DNA of 64,000 nucleotides, taken from positions 1 through 64,000 of the forward strand of contig JBBEBQ010000010.1 in the NCBI GenBank assembly GCA_040882285.1. Reading direction: 5' to 3'. Shown piece after piece: positions 7,931 through 17,691 of the stretch; positions within the stretch are counted from its first letter, which is position 1, and the number at the start of each line of letters is the position of its first letter. The notes beneath the pieces were generated by a model. It saw nothing but the letters and a program-made list of their open reading frames with translations, was not told where the DNA came from and searched no databases. The position numbers were made by a program, and so were the translations under genes. This stretch comes from Gemmatimonadaceae bacterium. Its GTDB lineage: Bacteria; Gemmatimonadota; Gemmatimonadetes; Gemmatimonadales; Gemmatimonadaceae.

Positions 7931-9010
7931 TCAGTCCCCGAACGAGACTCCCGTGGCCCGGGCCGTCATGACGATGTCGTGGTTGGGGTCCACCCGCTTC
8001 GGCTCCCGCAACGCGTCCTCCAAGGGAATCGTGACGATGTGCGGCGATTGCAGCGCCAGCATCGTTCCCCACCGCTCGTCCTCTATCGCTTTGATCGCGG
8101 CACCGCCGAAGCGAGTCGCCAGCAGGCGGTCGTATCCCGTGGGCTGGCCGCCGCGCTGCAGGTGACCGAGCGTGAGCGACCGGCTCTCCTTCCCCGTTTT
8201 TTTCTGGATGATCTGCGCGAGCTCCTCGCACACTCCGCCGAGTCGCTTCGCTTCGCCGGGCAGCGACTCTCCGAGGATGGATTCGCGCCTGCCCTTCGGG
8301 TAAGCGCCCTCGGCGATCACGACGATGGAGAATTTCTTCCCCACGCGGTCGCGCGCCAGGATCTTCTCGCACACGACGTCCACGTCGTACGGGATCTCCG
8401 GGATCAGGATGACGTCGGCGGTGCCGGCGACCCCGGCGTGCAGCGCGATGAAGCCCGCGCGGCGCCCCATGACTTCCATGACCATCACGCGGTCGTGCGA
8501 CTCCGCGGTGGTGTGCAGCTTGTCGATCGCTTCGAGCGCCGTGTTGACGGCGGTGTCGAAGCCGAAGGTGGTGATCGTACCGCTGATGTCGTTGTCGATC
8601 GTCTTGGGAACGCACACGATCTTCAGCCCCTTGTCGCACAGCTTCTTCGCTATTGCCAGCGACCCGTCTCCGCCGATCGAGATCAGCGCGTCGATGCCGA
8701 GCGCGCGCGCGTTCTCCAGCAGCTCGTCCGAGCGATCGATCTCCTCGACTGTTCCGTCGTCGCGCATGCGCGGATACGAGAACGGGTTGCCGCGATTGGT
8801 CGTGCGGAGAATTGTGCCGCCGAGGTGGGCGATACCGCGCACCGTGTTCTCGTCCATCGGGATCACTTCGTCCTCGCCGAGCAATCCCGCGAAGCCGCGC
8901 CTGATGCCGCACATCTCCCAGCCGCGACTCAGGGCGGAGAGCACGGCGGCGCGGATGACCGCGTTGAGCCCCGGCGCGTCGCCGCCGCCGGTGGAGAGGG
9001 CGATTTTCAT
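7931..9010 (-). CDS. pfkA: 6-phosphofructokinase (PfkA family)
   Basis: Phosphorylates fructose 6-phosphate in glycolysis. The 359-residue protein has STGGGDAPGLN at the N-terminus, SIGGDGS (113-117), VPKTIDND (135-141, catalytic Asp139) and MEVMGRRAGF. At the two positions that separate ATP from pyrophosphate enzymes it has Gly116 (ATP-like; E. coli Gly104) but Lys136 (PPi-like; E. coli Gly124). This mixed pair is known in some family members, so the phosphoryl donor cannot be assigned with certainty. A repeat hairpin and the SelW-like gene lie immediately upstream on the same strand. Confidence 0.9.
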   Translation of the reverse strand: MKIALSTGGGDAPGLNAVIRAAVLSALSRGWEMCGIRRGFAGLLGEDEVIPMDENTVRGIAHLGGTILRTTNRGNPFSYPRMRDDGTVEEIDRSDELLENARALGIDALISIGGDGSLAIAKKLCDKGLKIVCVPKTIDNDISGTITTFGFDTAVNTALEAIDKLHTTAESHDRVMVMEVMGRRAGFIALHAGVAGTADVILIPEIPYDVDVVCEKILARDRVGKKFSIVVIAEGAYPKGRRESILGESLPGEAKRLGGVCEELAQIIQKKTGKESRSLTLGHLQRGGQPTGYDRLLATRFGGAAIKAIEDERWGTMLALQSPHIVTIPLEDALREPKRVDPNHDIVMTARATGVSFGD

Positions 9011-9018
9011 GGAGGGAA

Positions 9019-9113
9019 AGCTATTGGCTGTTGGCTATTGGCTGTTCGCTAACAACCCCAGTTCCCGGCTCTTCCGTTCTGAGCGAATAGCTAATAGCCA
9101 AGAGCCAATAGCT
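9019..9113. repeat. Imperfect hairpin of CTATTGGCTGTTGG-type units
   Basis: Arms 9019-9050 and 9082-9113 are complementary over 32 nt with three mismatches, with a 31-nt loop. Each arm is a chain of degenerate 7-8 nt units (TATTGGCTG, TTGGCTATTGG). It sits between the 5' end of pfkA and the 3' end of the SelW-like gene. The latter's stop codon (9091-9093) lies inside the right arm. Confidence 0.8.
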
Positions 9114-9321
9114 CCTTCAGTATCTCCCCCTTCTCAGCATGCCGCTTCAGCTTCGCCTTCGAGAAAATCAGCTTCCCGTCCACCGTCACCTCGAACCTCC
9201 CTCCTCCGGACGGAATCAGCTCCAGCTCCGCCTTCGGATGCGCCTTCCTGATCTCGGCGGCCAGACCGGCCGCCCGGGGCTCGTAGCTTCAAACGGTGCA
9301 GTACTCGATCGTGATATGCAT
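9091..9321 (-). CDS. SelW/Rdx-family protein with in-frame UGA (probable selenoprotein)
   Basis: Read through one TGA, this frame gives a 76-residue protein with the complete thioredoxin-like Rdx fold pattern: MHITIEYCTVU at the N-terminus, then AAGLAAEIRKAHP, LELIPSGGGRFEVTVDGKL and IFSKAKLKRHAEKGEILKELLALGY. The TGA (9289-9291) is codon 11, exactly the second position of the redox motif CxxU/CxxC of SelW-like proteins. This family is probably a small thiol/selenol oxidoreductase. A 7-bp GC stem with loop GGUCU follows the UGA by 14 nt, as expected of a bacterial SECIS. The ATG at 9321 has no strong ribosome-binding site. The alternative is a Cys-form gene inactivated by a TGC-to-TGA change. 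Confidence 0.7.
9247..9291 (-). promoter_or_regulatory. Candidate bacterial SECIS element
   Basis: On the minus strand the UGA (9291-9289) is followed by a 7-bp perfect stem GGCGGCC/GGCCGCC (9274-9268 and 9262-9256) closing the five-base loop GGUCU. The loop begins 21 nt after the UGA, inside the spacing known for bacterial SECIS elements. The E. coli fdhF SECIS also presents a GGUCU apical loop. No bulged U is evident in the upper stem, which is a weakness. Confidence 0.55.
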
Positions 9322-9480
9322 GGGTGCAAGATAATGGATACGGTGGTGAGAGTTGGCTGGCATTGGATCGCGATGGTCGCACTAACGTCACGGTGACCAG
9401 AAGATCAACTGAGAACGGATGAGCTGCCCGCTACCCGCTGCACGCTGTCAGCCACGGAGCTACGGCAAAGCGGTTGACTT

Positions 9481-10095
9481 ATGAAGAGGTACTTAATGAC
9501 ACCTGCACGTTGCCCATATGCACCGACAAAGGGTCAGCGAAGTTTGCAGCTGTCTAGCGGACAGCTTCCAGCGGGTAGCGGGCAGCTGTTCAATTCTCTG
9601 TTGCAGTTCAGGCAGCTTCAAGCGGACAGCGGGCAGCTATTCAGTTCTCTGTCGCCGTTCAATCGCAGAAGGCCGCGCCGAGGCACGACGATACTCGAGC
9701 TCGCGCTTTCCCTGTCCGTGATCAGCATCCTCTCCGCCATAGCGTATCCCCGCATCGGCGGGCTGCTCGACGGCATCCACGTCCGCGGCAGCGCCACCGA
9801 GATCCACTCGCTCTTCACCGCCGCCCGGCATCACGCCATCACTCGCGCCGAGCGCATAACGGTTCAGATCGACACCGCGCGCGCGGCCATCTCGCTCGTG
9901 GCCGGCTCCGACACCCTGCACACGCGCGGCTTCAGCGAGACTCACGGCGTCGCGCTCGCGGCCAACCGCGCGTCCTTCACCTACTCCCCGATAGGCATCG
10001 GCTACGGCGCGGGGAACATGACGCTGGTGATCCGCCGCAACGCCCGGGTCGACAGCCTGTTCATTTCGCGCCTCGGCCGCGTGCGCAGGGACTAG
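9481..10095 (+). CDS. Type IV pilin-like / GspH pseudopilin
   Basis: The recognisable part begins at about 9661 with RRRPRRG followed by TTILELALSLSVISILSAI. This is a prepilin peptidase site (cleavage after Gly, Glu at mature position 5) followed by the hydrophobic N-terminal helix. A GspH/FimT-like globular domain of about 115 residues follows. Such proteins form minor subunits of type II secretion or type IV pilus fibres in the inner membrane and periplasm. The start is uncertain: the upstream codons (9481-9655) lie in tandem repeats, so the true start may be a later TTG (9601) or CTG (9649). No other pilus genes are nearby. It overlaps the convergent hydrolase gene by 4 bp. Confidence 0.65.
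   Translation: MKRYLMTPARCPYAPTKGQRSLQLSSGQLPAGSGQLFNSLLQFRQLQADSGQLFSSLSPFNRRRPRRGTTILELALSLSVISILSAIAYPRIGGLLDGIHVRGSATEIHSLFTAARHHAITRAERITVQIDTARAAISLVAGSDTLHTRGFSETHGVALAANRASFTYSPIGIGYGAGNMTLVIRRNARVDSLFISRLGRVRRD
9540..9655. repeat. Degenerate direct repeats (about 50-bp period)
   Basis: The segment from about 9556 to 9600 (AGCGGACAGCTTCC ... TTCAATTCTCTG) recurs at 9612-9651 (CAGCTTCAAGCGGACAG ... TTCAGTTCTCTG). Within them are short GCAGCT/AGCGG units like those in other intergenic repeats of this window. The repeats are open in the frame of the pseudopilin and would encode repeated SGQL peptides, but this is probably not translated. Confidence 0.65.
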
Positions 10096-10943
10096 AGCTT
10101 CCGCAGGAAGCTTCGCGTCGCTTCCAGCACCACGTCGGGCGTCTCCTCGCAGATCACGTGGCCCGCGCCGGGAATCTCGTGCACTTCCGCGTCCCGCATC
10201 GCGGCCGCGTCCTTCGCCGTCGCGCCCTCGTCCAGCAGCAGGTCCTTCGTGCCGAACAGCAGCAGCGAGCGGTGGACGATGCTCGACAGCGGCACCGGAA
10301 CGCGCTCGCCGAAATCGAGCTCGTGCAGCAGGTCGCGAACGGCCAGCGGGAACTCCGGGAACTGCGTGGGAGCCCGGTACTCGTCCACGTCGCGCGCCGT
10401 GGGCCTGCCGATTCCGCCGTACGTGAGCCGGAGAATCGCCGCGATGACCCAGCGCCAGGTGAGATGCGGCAGCAGCGGCCGGACGAACGCCGGAGTGCAC
10501 GCGCGATAGAATCGCAGGTGCGGAACTCCGCGATATCCCACCGGCGAGTACAGCAGCAGCGCGCGCACGGCGTCGCGGCGCTCGGCGGCCACCATGAACG
10601 ACAGCACGGCACCGAGCGAGTGGCCGCCGATGACGGGATTCGCAAGCGCGAGCGCGTCGAAGATCTCCACCCCGTGCCGCACGAGCGCGGGGCGGGTGTA
10701 CTCGCCCGGGCCGAACGGCTTGTCGGAAAGGCCGTGCCCCTTCAGGTCCACAGATATGGCGCGGTAGCCCATCTCCGCGAGCGCGGGGAGAATCAGCCGG
10801 AAGATGTACACCGAGCACGCCCAGCCCGGATACAGCAGAATCGGCGGCGCGCTCTCGTCGCCGCACTCGACGGCGCGTACCGAGATGCCGGACTTCAGCC
10901 GCACCATCCGCGAGCGGAAACGCGCATCATCCGCGGGGAACAT
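10092..10943 (-). CDS. Alpha/beta hydrolase
   Basis: The 283-residue soluble protein has the alpha/beta-hydrolase fold: LLYPGW oxyanion region (in place of HG), VDLKGHGLSDKP, nucleophile elbow GGHSLGAV (Ser), acid in LLFGTKDLLLDE and catalytic His in GAGHVICEETP. The family covers esterases, lipases and C-C hydrolases, and no specific substrate can be assigned. An internal ATG (MVRLKSG, 12 codons in) is an alternative start. It converges on the pseudopilin gene with a 4-bp overlap. Confidence 0.82.
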   Translation of the reverse strand: MFPADDARFRSRMVRLKSGISVRAVECGDESAPPILLYPGWACSVYIFRLILPALAEMGYRAISVDLKGHGLSDKPFGPGEYTRPALVRHGVEIFDALALANPVIGGHSLGAVLSFMVAAERRDAVRALLLYSPVGYRGVPHLRFYRACTPAFVRPLLPHLTWRWVIAAILRLTYGGIGRPTARDVDEYRAPTQFPEFPLAVRDLLHELDFGERVPVPLSSIVHRSLLLFGTKDLLLDEGATAKDAAAMRDAEVHEIPGAGHVICEETPDVVLEATRSFLRKL

Positions 10944-10980
10944 CGCTTCCGGGGGAAGTCGTCCCCCGAGCCGCCGCGCG

Positions 10981-12027
10981 CTAGACGACCTTGATCTCCC
11001 GACCGGCGAGCCGCGCGATGAGACCGACGCGGAAGGTGACGTCGGCCCAGCGGCCCTCGCCCGCCAGCGACTCTTCCAGCGGGAACGTCGCCCACGCGTA
11101 CGGGCTCTTCGTCTTCGGCGTCTCCGTTCCCTTGTGCGGATGCCACACGCCGTCCCGGTTGGTGTCCTCGAGGAACCTGTCGAACATCTTCAGCCATCCC
11201 TCGTTGCGGCGCAGGAAGCCGAGCCGAGCCATCAGCTCGAGCCACATCAGCGCGAACGGGATGTCAGCCTCGACCGCGTTCCGGTGCGGCAGCTTGTCGC
11301 CGAGAACGAGATGCGGCTGCTGCATCTGGTGGCGCCCGACCAGCTGCACGGGGTCCTGCCTCGGCTGCGGCTGCGACAGATGCTCGTACAATCTCTCCAG
11401 CGCCGAGTGGTGCTCGTACCGGAGAAGCGGCATGTGCGCGAGGATCCGCAGGACGAAGATCGAAGGCGGCGCGGCTTCGGCCGCGAGCACGTGCGTGTTG
11501 CCCACGCGCGTCCACGGCTTCTCGCCCAGCGGCGAGGCGAGGAACGCTTCCATCCGCTCGACGATCCGGCGCACCGCGCCGCGCAGCCGCGGATCGTTCT
11601 CGAACCCCGCGCGGGCCAGCGTCGCGGCGGCCGCCTCGCGCAGGATGGCCCTTCCGCGGCGGATCTGGTCTTCCGTCTGCGTCTTGGTCGCGAGCTCGTA
11701 CAGAAAGCTGGGATCGTCGTCCTCGGCCAGCAGGCGGAACAGGATCCGGCGCGAGAGCGCGATCGGGGGCGAGTCGGGCGACCAGCCGTACTCCAGCAGC
11801 CGCTGGAGAGCGGGGATCGTGCCCACTCCATCGAACTCGCCGCCGCGGCTCGCCGGGACCGCCATCATCCGGTCGTTCCAGACGCCGTCGATCCCCTGCG
11901 TCACCGCCAGCCGGATCGCCGACCTGGACGCGTACGGCATCCAGTCGAGCTGCCCCTGCGGGATCGGCAACCGTGCGACTTCCACCGCCGCCCTGTATTG
12001 TAAGGCGGGCGAGCCGTGCTCCATCAT
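10981..12027 (-). CDS. Conserved hypothetical protein, alpha-helical
   Basis: The protein is about 348 residues, rich in helix-forming repeats, with aromatic Trp-containing segments (VWNDRMM, LLEYGWSPD, KPWTRVGN, DRDGVWHPH-like). The pattern weakly recalls alpha/alpha-barrel proteins such as prenyltransferase or squalene-cyclase relatives, but no diagnostic motif is present. The chosen start is the first of two adjacent ATGs (12027), where the conserved-looking SWMMEHGSPALQYR begins. The frame is open upstream to a TTG at 12177 through a Pro/Ala-rich stretch, which could be an N-terminal extension. No function is assigned. The next 270 bases to the divergent hydrolase hold no other gene that I can support. 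Confidence 0.6.
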   Translation of the reverse strand: MMEHGSPALQYRAAVEVARLPIPQGQLDWMPYASRSAIRLAVTQGIDGVWNDRMMAVPASRGGEFDGVGTIPALQRLLEYGWSPDSPPIALSRRILFRLLAEDDDPSFLYELATKTQTEDQIRRGRAILREAAAATLARAGFENDPRLRGAVRRIVERMEAFLASPLGEKPWTRVGNTHVLAAEAAPPSIFVLRILAHMPLLRYEHHSALERLYEHLSQPQPRQDPVQLVGRHQMQQPHLVLGDKLPHRNAVEADIPFALMWLELMARLGFLRRNEGWLKMFDRFLEDTNRDGVWHPHKGTETPKTKSPYAWATFPLEESLAGEGRWADVTFRVGLIARLAGREIKVV

Positions 12028-12297
12028 CCAGGAGAGCGGGAACGTAACCGCTTCCGCCTCTTCTGCCGGAGCTGCGGGCGGAGGAGCGCTGGAAAGCCCT
12101 TCGAGCGCGGTCGAAAACCCTGCTGGGCTTGGGCTTAGGTGTGTAGCGCGCGCGTCGGGCGGAGTATTAACGGTCAAATTGTCCGTTTGAGCGGGGCGGG
12201 CCAGCCATGGAAGTGCGTGCCGGTTCAGCGGTTGGGCGAGGTCGGCGCGTAAGAATAGCACGTTTCCCGGTGGACGCCAGCCACTTATCGGGGTCAA

Positions 12298-13137
12298 ATG
12301 CGCGGTGAATTCGTGGATGTCGGGGGCGTGCGGCTGTACTACTACGCCGCGGGCACGCGCGGTGGGGGCGACCCGATCGTGCTCCTGCACGGTTTCGCGA
12401 CGTCGAGCGTGCTCTGGCGCGGTCTCATCCCGCTGCTGCCGCCCGGCCGCCGTATCGTCGCCGCGGATCTGCTCGGCTACGGTCGCAGCGACCGCCCGTA
12501 CAATTCCGCGCTGACGGCCGATGCGCACGCCGACCGGCTGCGCAGTCTGCTCGCCGAGCTGCGGATCGCTCGCGCCTGCTTCATCGGCCACGATCTCGGC
12601 GCCACGGTTGCGCTCCGCTTCTCGCACGCCTGGCCCGCGCTGGTGTCGCGGCTCTGTCTCGTGGATCCGCCTGTCGGCCGCCACTGGGCCGCGTCGGCTT
12701 CGCTCTCGCCGGGAGCCGCGGCGATGCTGGGTGGACCGTTGTCCGCCTTCGCCCGGGGGAGAATCAGAGCGCGCATGATCTCCGGCTACATGAACCGCGA
12801 AGCGGGCGCCCGGTCGTGCGCGCGGTATCTCAAACCCTTCTCCGACGCCGCGGGTGGAATCGTGCTCGCGCGGCACGCGCGCGCGCTGCGCGGCGAGGCC
12901 TTCCCGGAAGACGGCGCGACCGCGGGCTCAGCCAGCGTATCCGGCGTATCCGGCGCCATCCCGACGGCGATCGTCAGCGGATCGCTCGACACTCTCGCGC
13001 CGCCGCGCCGCGCGCGAGTGCTCGCCGATTCGATTCCCGGCGCGACGTTTCAGCAAATAGATGGGATGGGACACTTCTCGCCGGAAGAAGCGCCGACGCG
13101 CCTCAGCGAGGTGATCGGGGCGCTACTGTCCGGGTGA
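12298..13137 (+). CDS. Alpha/beta hydrolase, epoxide hydrolase/dehalogenase type
   Basis: The 279-residue protein has VLLHGFATSSVLWR oxyanion region, ADLLGYGRSDRP, nucleophile elbow IGHDLGATVAL, acid in VSGSLDTL and catalytic His in GMGHFSPEEAP. The nucleophile is Asp (GHDLG) instead of Ser. This is the hallmark of haloalkane dehalogenases and epoxide hydrolases, and also of some dienelactone-like enzymes. The substrate is unknown. The start ATG at 12298 opens directly with the first beta strand. The 3' end overlaps the convergent gene by 15 bp. Confidence 0.82.
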   Translation: MRGEFVDVGGVRLYYYAAGTRGGGDPIVLLHGFATSSVLWRGLIPLLPPGRRIVAADLLGYGRSDRPYNSALTADAHADRLRSLLAELRIARACFIGHDLGATVALRFSHAWPALVSRLCLVDPPVGRHWAASASLSPGAAAMLGGPLSAFARGRIRARMISGYMNREAGARSCARYLKPFSDAAGGIVLARHARALRGEAFPEDGATAGSASVSGVSGAIPTAIVSGSLDTLAPPRRARVLADSIPGATFQQIDGMGHFSPEEAPTRLSEVIGALLSG

Positions 13138-14412
13138 CGCCCGCGCCGAGTCCGCGCGGCGCGCGGAGTCGGCTCTTCTCGCGGTAGCGGCTCGCCGGAT
13201 CGAATCGGCGGTGAGACTGCGCAGCCCTTCCTCGAGCGCCGACTTCGGCCGCAACGCCGCGACCGTGTAGCGCGATCCCGGATTCCACAGAACCCAATCA
13301 TAGTAGCCGTTGTCGTAGCCCGCCTGGATCTGCGCGCGCACTTCCGCGATTCCGTACCGCGGCGCACCCAGCGTGAAATCCTGGTACCACGGGATGATAC
13401 GGCCCGCGCCCTTTATTGGAGCGGTGCGCCGGGTCACGTCCTTCATCGCGTTGTCGATGGTCGCGTACGGCCGCGCGTTCGGGTTGGCGAGCTTGTACGT
13501 GCCGGGCGCGAAGTGCGACGGATAGTTCATCGGCAGCACCGCGTCGGCCATGTCCACGAACAGCTCCCACTTCTGCCCGATCCCCATGTCGGTGCTGTCC
13601 GTGGCCGTGAGGCCGAACACGTCGATCGTCATCGGGATGCCGTTGGCCCGCAGCAGCCCGCGCGTGAAGCCGAGCTGGTCGCGGATCACCCGCGCGCGGA
13701 TTCGTCCCTGCGCGAGCGGGAAGACAACCTCGCGATGCATCCGGTTCTCGTCCGGGAAGCGGACGTAGTCGAGCTGCACTTCGCTGAAGCCGAGGTCCCA
13801 CGCTTCCCTGCCGAGGTCGGCCGCGTACTGCCAGACCGCGCGCTGGTGCGGGTCGAGCCACGGCTTCCCGTTCTTGTCGAGCCACGGCTGCATGTCGGAC
13901 CGCCGCTTGATGGCGAGCTCGCGCTTCTTGTCGGCGAGCAGCGGGTCCTTCACCACGACGATTCTCGCGATCGCGTAGATGTTGTGCGCGCGCATCGAGT
14001 CGAGCATCGCGCGCACGCGCGCCGCGCTCATCGGCGAGTTCGTGTCGGCGCCGATCTCGCGCGCGAGCGGCACGCGCGAGCGGTACAGGACGAAGCCGCG
14101 GTCGTCCTTGACGTCGATCACGAGGGCGTTGATCTCGGTCGTCTTCGCGAGATCGATCATCTGATTCATCTTGGCGCCGACCGCGGCCCAACGATTGACG
14201 TACAGCCCGCGGACGATCCGCGGCATGGGCATGTGCGTTACGCGGCGGACCGTGTCCTTCGCGGCGGCGTCGTTCTCGGCGGGGCCGACACGCTCCGGGA
14301 CGGGCGGGCCGGCGACGCGCGAGTCGGCGGCGGCGGCGCGCTGATCACAGGCGGACGACGCCATCGCCACGACGAGGGGAAAAGCAGCAAAAAGGGGAGC
14401 GCGGAACATCAT
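13123..14412 (-). CDS. Lipoprotein with DUF4015-type putative glycoside hydrolase domain
   Basis: The 429-residue protein begins with a lipoprotein signal (LVVAMASSAC). A TIM-barrel-like domain of the DUF4015/putative glycoside hydrolase family follows: VRGLYVNRWAA, INALVIDVKDDRG, IYAIARIVVVKDP, EVQLDYVRFPDE, VFGLTATD, ADAVLPMNYPSHF and YYDWVLWNPGSRY. The acidic residues in LDYVRFPDE and DVFG are plausible catalytic carboxylates. It likely acts at the outer face of a membrane on an unknown glycan. The C-terminus is a low-complexity Ala/Arg/Asp/Ser tail. Two ATGs in tandem (14412 and 14409) mark the start. Confidence 0.8.
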   Translation of the reverse strand: MMFRAPLFAAFPLVVAMASSACDQRAAAADSRVAGPPVPERVGPAENDAAAKDTVRRVTHMPMPRIVRGLYVNRWAAVGAKMNQMIDLAKTTEINALVIDVKDDRGFVLYRSRVPLAREIGADTNSPMSAARVRAMLDSMRAHNIYAIARIVVVKDPLLADKKRELAIKRRSDMQPWLDKNGKPWLDPHQRAVWQYAADLGREAWDLGFSEVQLDYVRFPDENRMHREVVFPLAQGRIRARVIRDQLGFTRGLLRANGIPMTIDVFGLTATDSTDMGIGQKWELFVDMADAVLPMNYPSHFAPGTYKLANPNARPYATIDNAMKDVTRRTAPIKGAGRIIPWYQDFTLGAPRYGIAEVRAQIQAGYDNGYYDWVLWNPGSRYTVAALRPKSALEEGLRSLTADSIRRAATARRADSARRADSARASPGQ

Positions 14413-14470
14413 TGAATTTACCCGGGAGGCAAAGCTTGTTCCGCGAGGGCCGGCTCCAGGGATCAGGAGA

Positions 14471-14570
14471 GGGAATCCAAGTTCGGAGTGTGGCAGTCTT
14501 GGAGTGGGACAGTCAGGAGTTGCTCCGAACTGCCACACTCCGAACTACCACACTCCAAACTTGGATTCCC
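14471..14570. repeat. Long imperfect hairpin of GGAGTGTGGCAGTTC units
   Basis: The left arm 14471-14519 and right arm 14523-14570 are complementary at about 80 percent with almost no loop. The first 13 bases of the outer stem (GGGAATCCAAGTT) pair perfectly. Each arm is two to three copies of a 15-nt unit. The element lies between two leftward genes. Confidence 0.75.
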
Positions 14571-14593
14571 CTGCGGCTCGATCGGCACAAGTT

Positions 14594-15471
14594 CTATCGA
14601 ATTGACTTCACCTCATCGGCCGCTTCCAATGCACGCCGGATGTCCGACGACAGCGCCCTCGCCTGCTGCGTCGCGCCCACCACGTCCTCCGCCGCCGACG
14701 CAACCCCCGACGATCTCAGCTTGAGCACGTCCAGCCGCAGGTTCTCCAGCAACAGCGTCGCCCGCTCGAACCGCGTCTTCAGGTCCGCTTGCCGCTGCTG
14801 CAGCTCCTTGATCGACGTGCGCTGCCGCTCGAGCAGCTCGCGCTTCCGCTCCCACTCGCCCGTGCGGTTCGTCTCGCGCTCGAGCGCCGCGAGCCGCGAG
14901 CTCACCTCGTCGGTCGAGGTCGAGCCGACGTTCTCCTCCAGGCGGCGGAGCGCGTCGCCGAGCACCAGCACCTGCTCCAGCAGCGCGTCGATCGTGGGAC
15001 GCACGTCGGGAATCAGCTCGCGGTCCACGGGCGAGAGCTGTTGAATGGTCTGCACGATTCCCTCGTAATGCTCGCGCGCGCGTGCCATCGCCCGCTCGGT
15101 GGGGCCGGCGTAAGCCGACACCGACACCGCCTCGATCGCGCGCTGCCGGCCGCCCTCGCGCGCCGACCGGTACGAGCGCCCGGGGAGCGCGCGCGAGGAA
15201 TCGCCCCTGAGCGCTCTCCCCTCGAGCGACACGGGCCCGCGCGAGATCAGCTCCCGCAGGCTCACGCCGTCGGCCCAGAGCCCCGCCGCCTGCCGGATCA
15301 GGCCGATCGAGAACACGATCGCCGCGATCAGCACCCACGGCACCTGCGGGGTGAACAGCACGTTCAGCCCGATCAGAAACGCGAGCGTGCCGGCGGCCTG
15401 CCAGAACGAGCGCCGGAAATCCCGGACCCGCCTCTCGAGGGTCGGCTCTTCGATCACCCTCTTCTCCGGCA

Positions 15472-15472
<1 letters not shown>
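14594..15472 (-). CDS. Two-TM coiled-coil protein sharing a domain with the upstream kinase
   Basis: The 292-residue protein has two hydrophobic segments near residues 25-65 (AAGTLAFLIGLNVLF and WVLIAAIVFSIGLI), then a soluble region. From LSPVDRELIPDVRPT to the end it is a coiled-coil-like helical domain. This C-terminal domain is homologous to that of the adjoining kinase (shared pattern: LIPDV ... ERE/LE ... LKxR ... ENLRLDVLKLR ... QAxxLxxDI). The ATG overlaps the kinase stop by one base (TGATG), so translation is coupled. It is probably a membrane partner or regulator of the kinase. The function is otherwise unknown. Confidence 0.75.
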
Positions 15473-17424
<1,952 letters not shown>

Positions 17425-17495
17425 TATGTCTCGCCGGGAACGTTAGGGTGGGACTAACAGGCCTAACGTAGCACGGAGGACACTGACGGAACAGG

Positions 17496-17531
17496 ATGGC
17501 GCCGTTCCGGCAGCCATGGCGCCATTCCGGC
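17496..17531. repeat. Pair of 16-bp direct repeats in kinase-lon promoter region
   Basis: ATGGCGCCGTTCCGGC (17496-17511) and ATGGCGCCATTCCGGC (17516-17531) match at 15 of 16 positions with a 20-bp period, about two helical turns. Each contains the palindrome GGCGCC. Location between divergent genes suggests a regulator binding site, but no known operator is recognised. Confidence 0.6.
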
Positions 17532-17650
17532 CTTTGTTTGCTTGCCCAGGCCGCCTGATTGGCGTATGTCATCTAGTGCGATTCATGCAAAAGGAAGTAC
17601 GTAAGAAATCAGTTTTTGGTTCATGTAGTTCCCGGTGGCTGGAAGAAAGC

Positions 17651-17685
17651 AGTTACTAGTCACTAGTCACTAATCACTAATCACT
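17651..17685. repeat. Heptamer array (ACTAGTC/ACTAATC), single arm
   Basis: Five consecutive 7-nt units follow AGTT: first ACTAGTC copies, then ACTAATC copies, ending ACT. It lies just before the GTG start of lon, leaving no recognisable ribosome-binding site in the usual place. The left flank GAAAGCAG is also found beside the array at 41413. Confidence 0.85.
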
Positions 17686-17691
17686 GCCTCT

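Noticed and set aside
9134-9391. An 85-codon frame covering the SelW-like gene in another frame
   Set aside because: The translation is Arg/Gly-rich with no family similarity, whereas the alternative frame with one UGA reproduces the Rdx family along its whole length.
12028-12297. Possible tRNA or small RNA in the 270-base gap
   Set aside because: No cloverleaf, no hairpin with T-run and no conserved frame could be found by eye.
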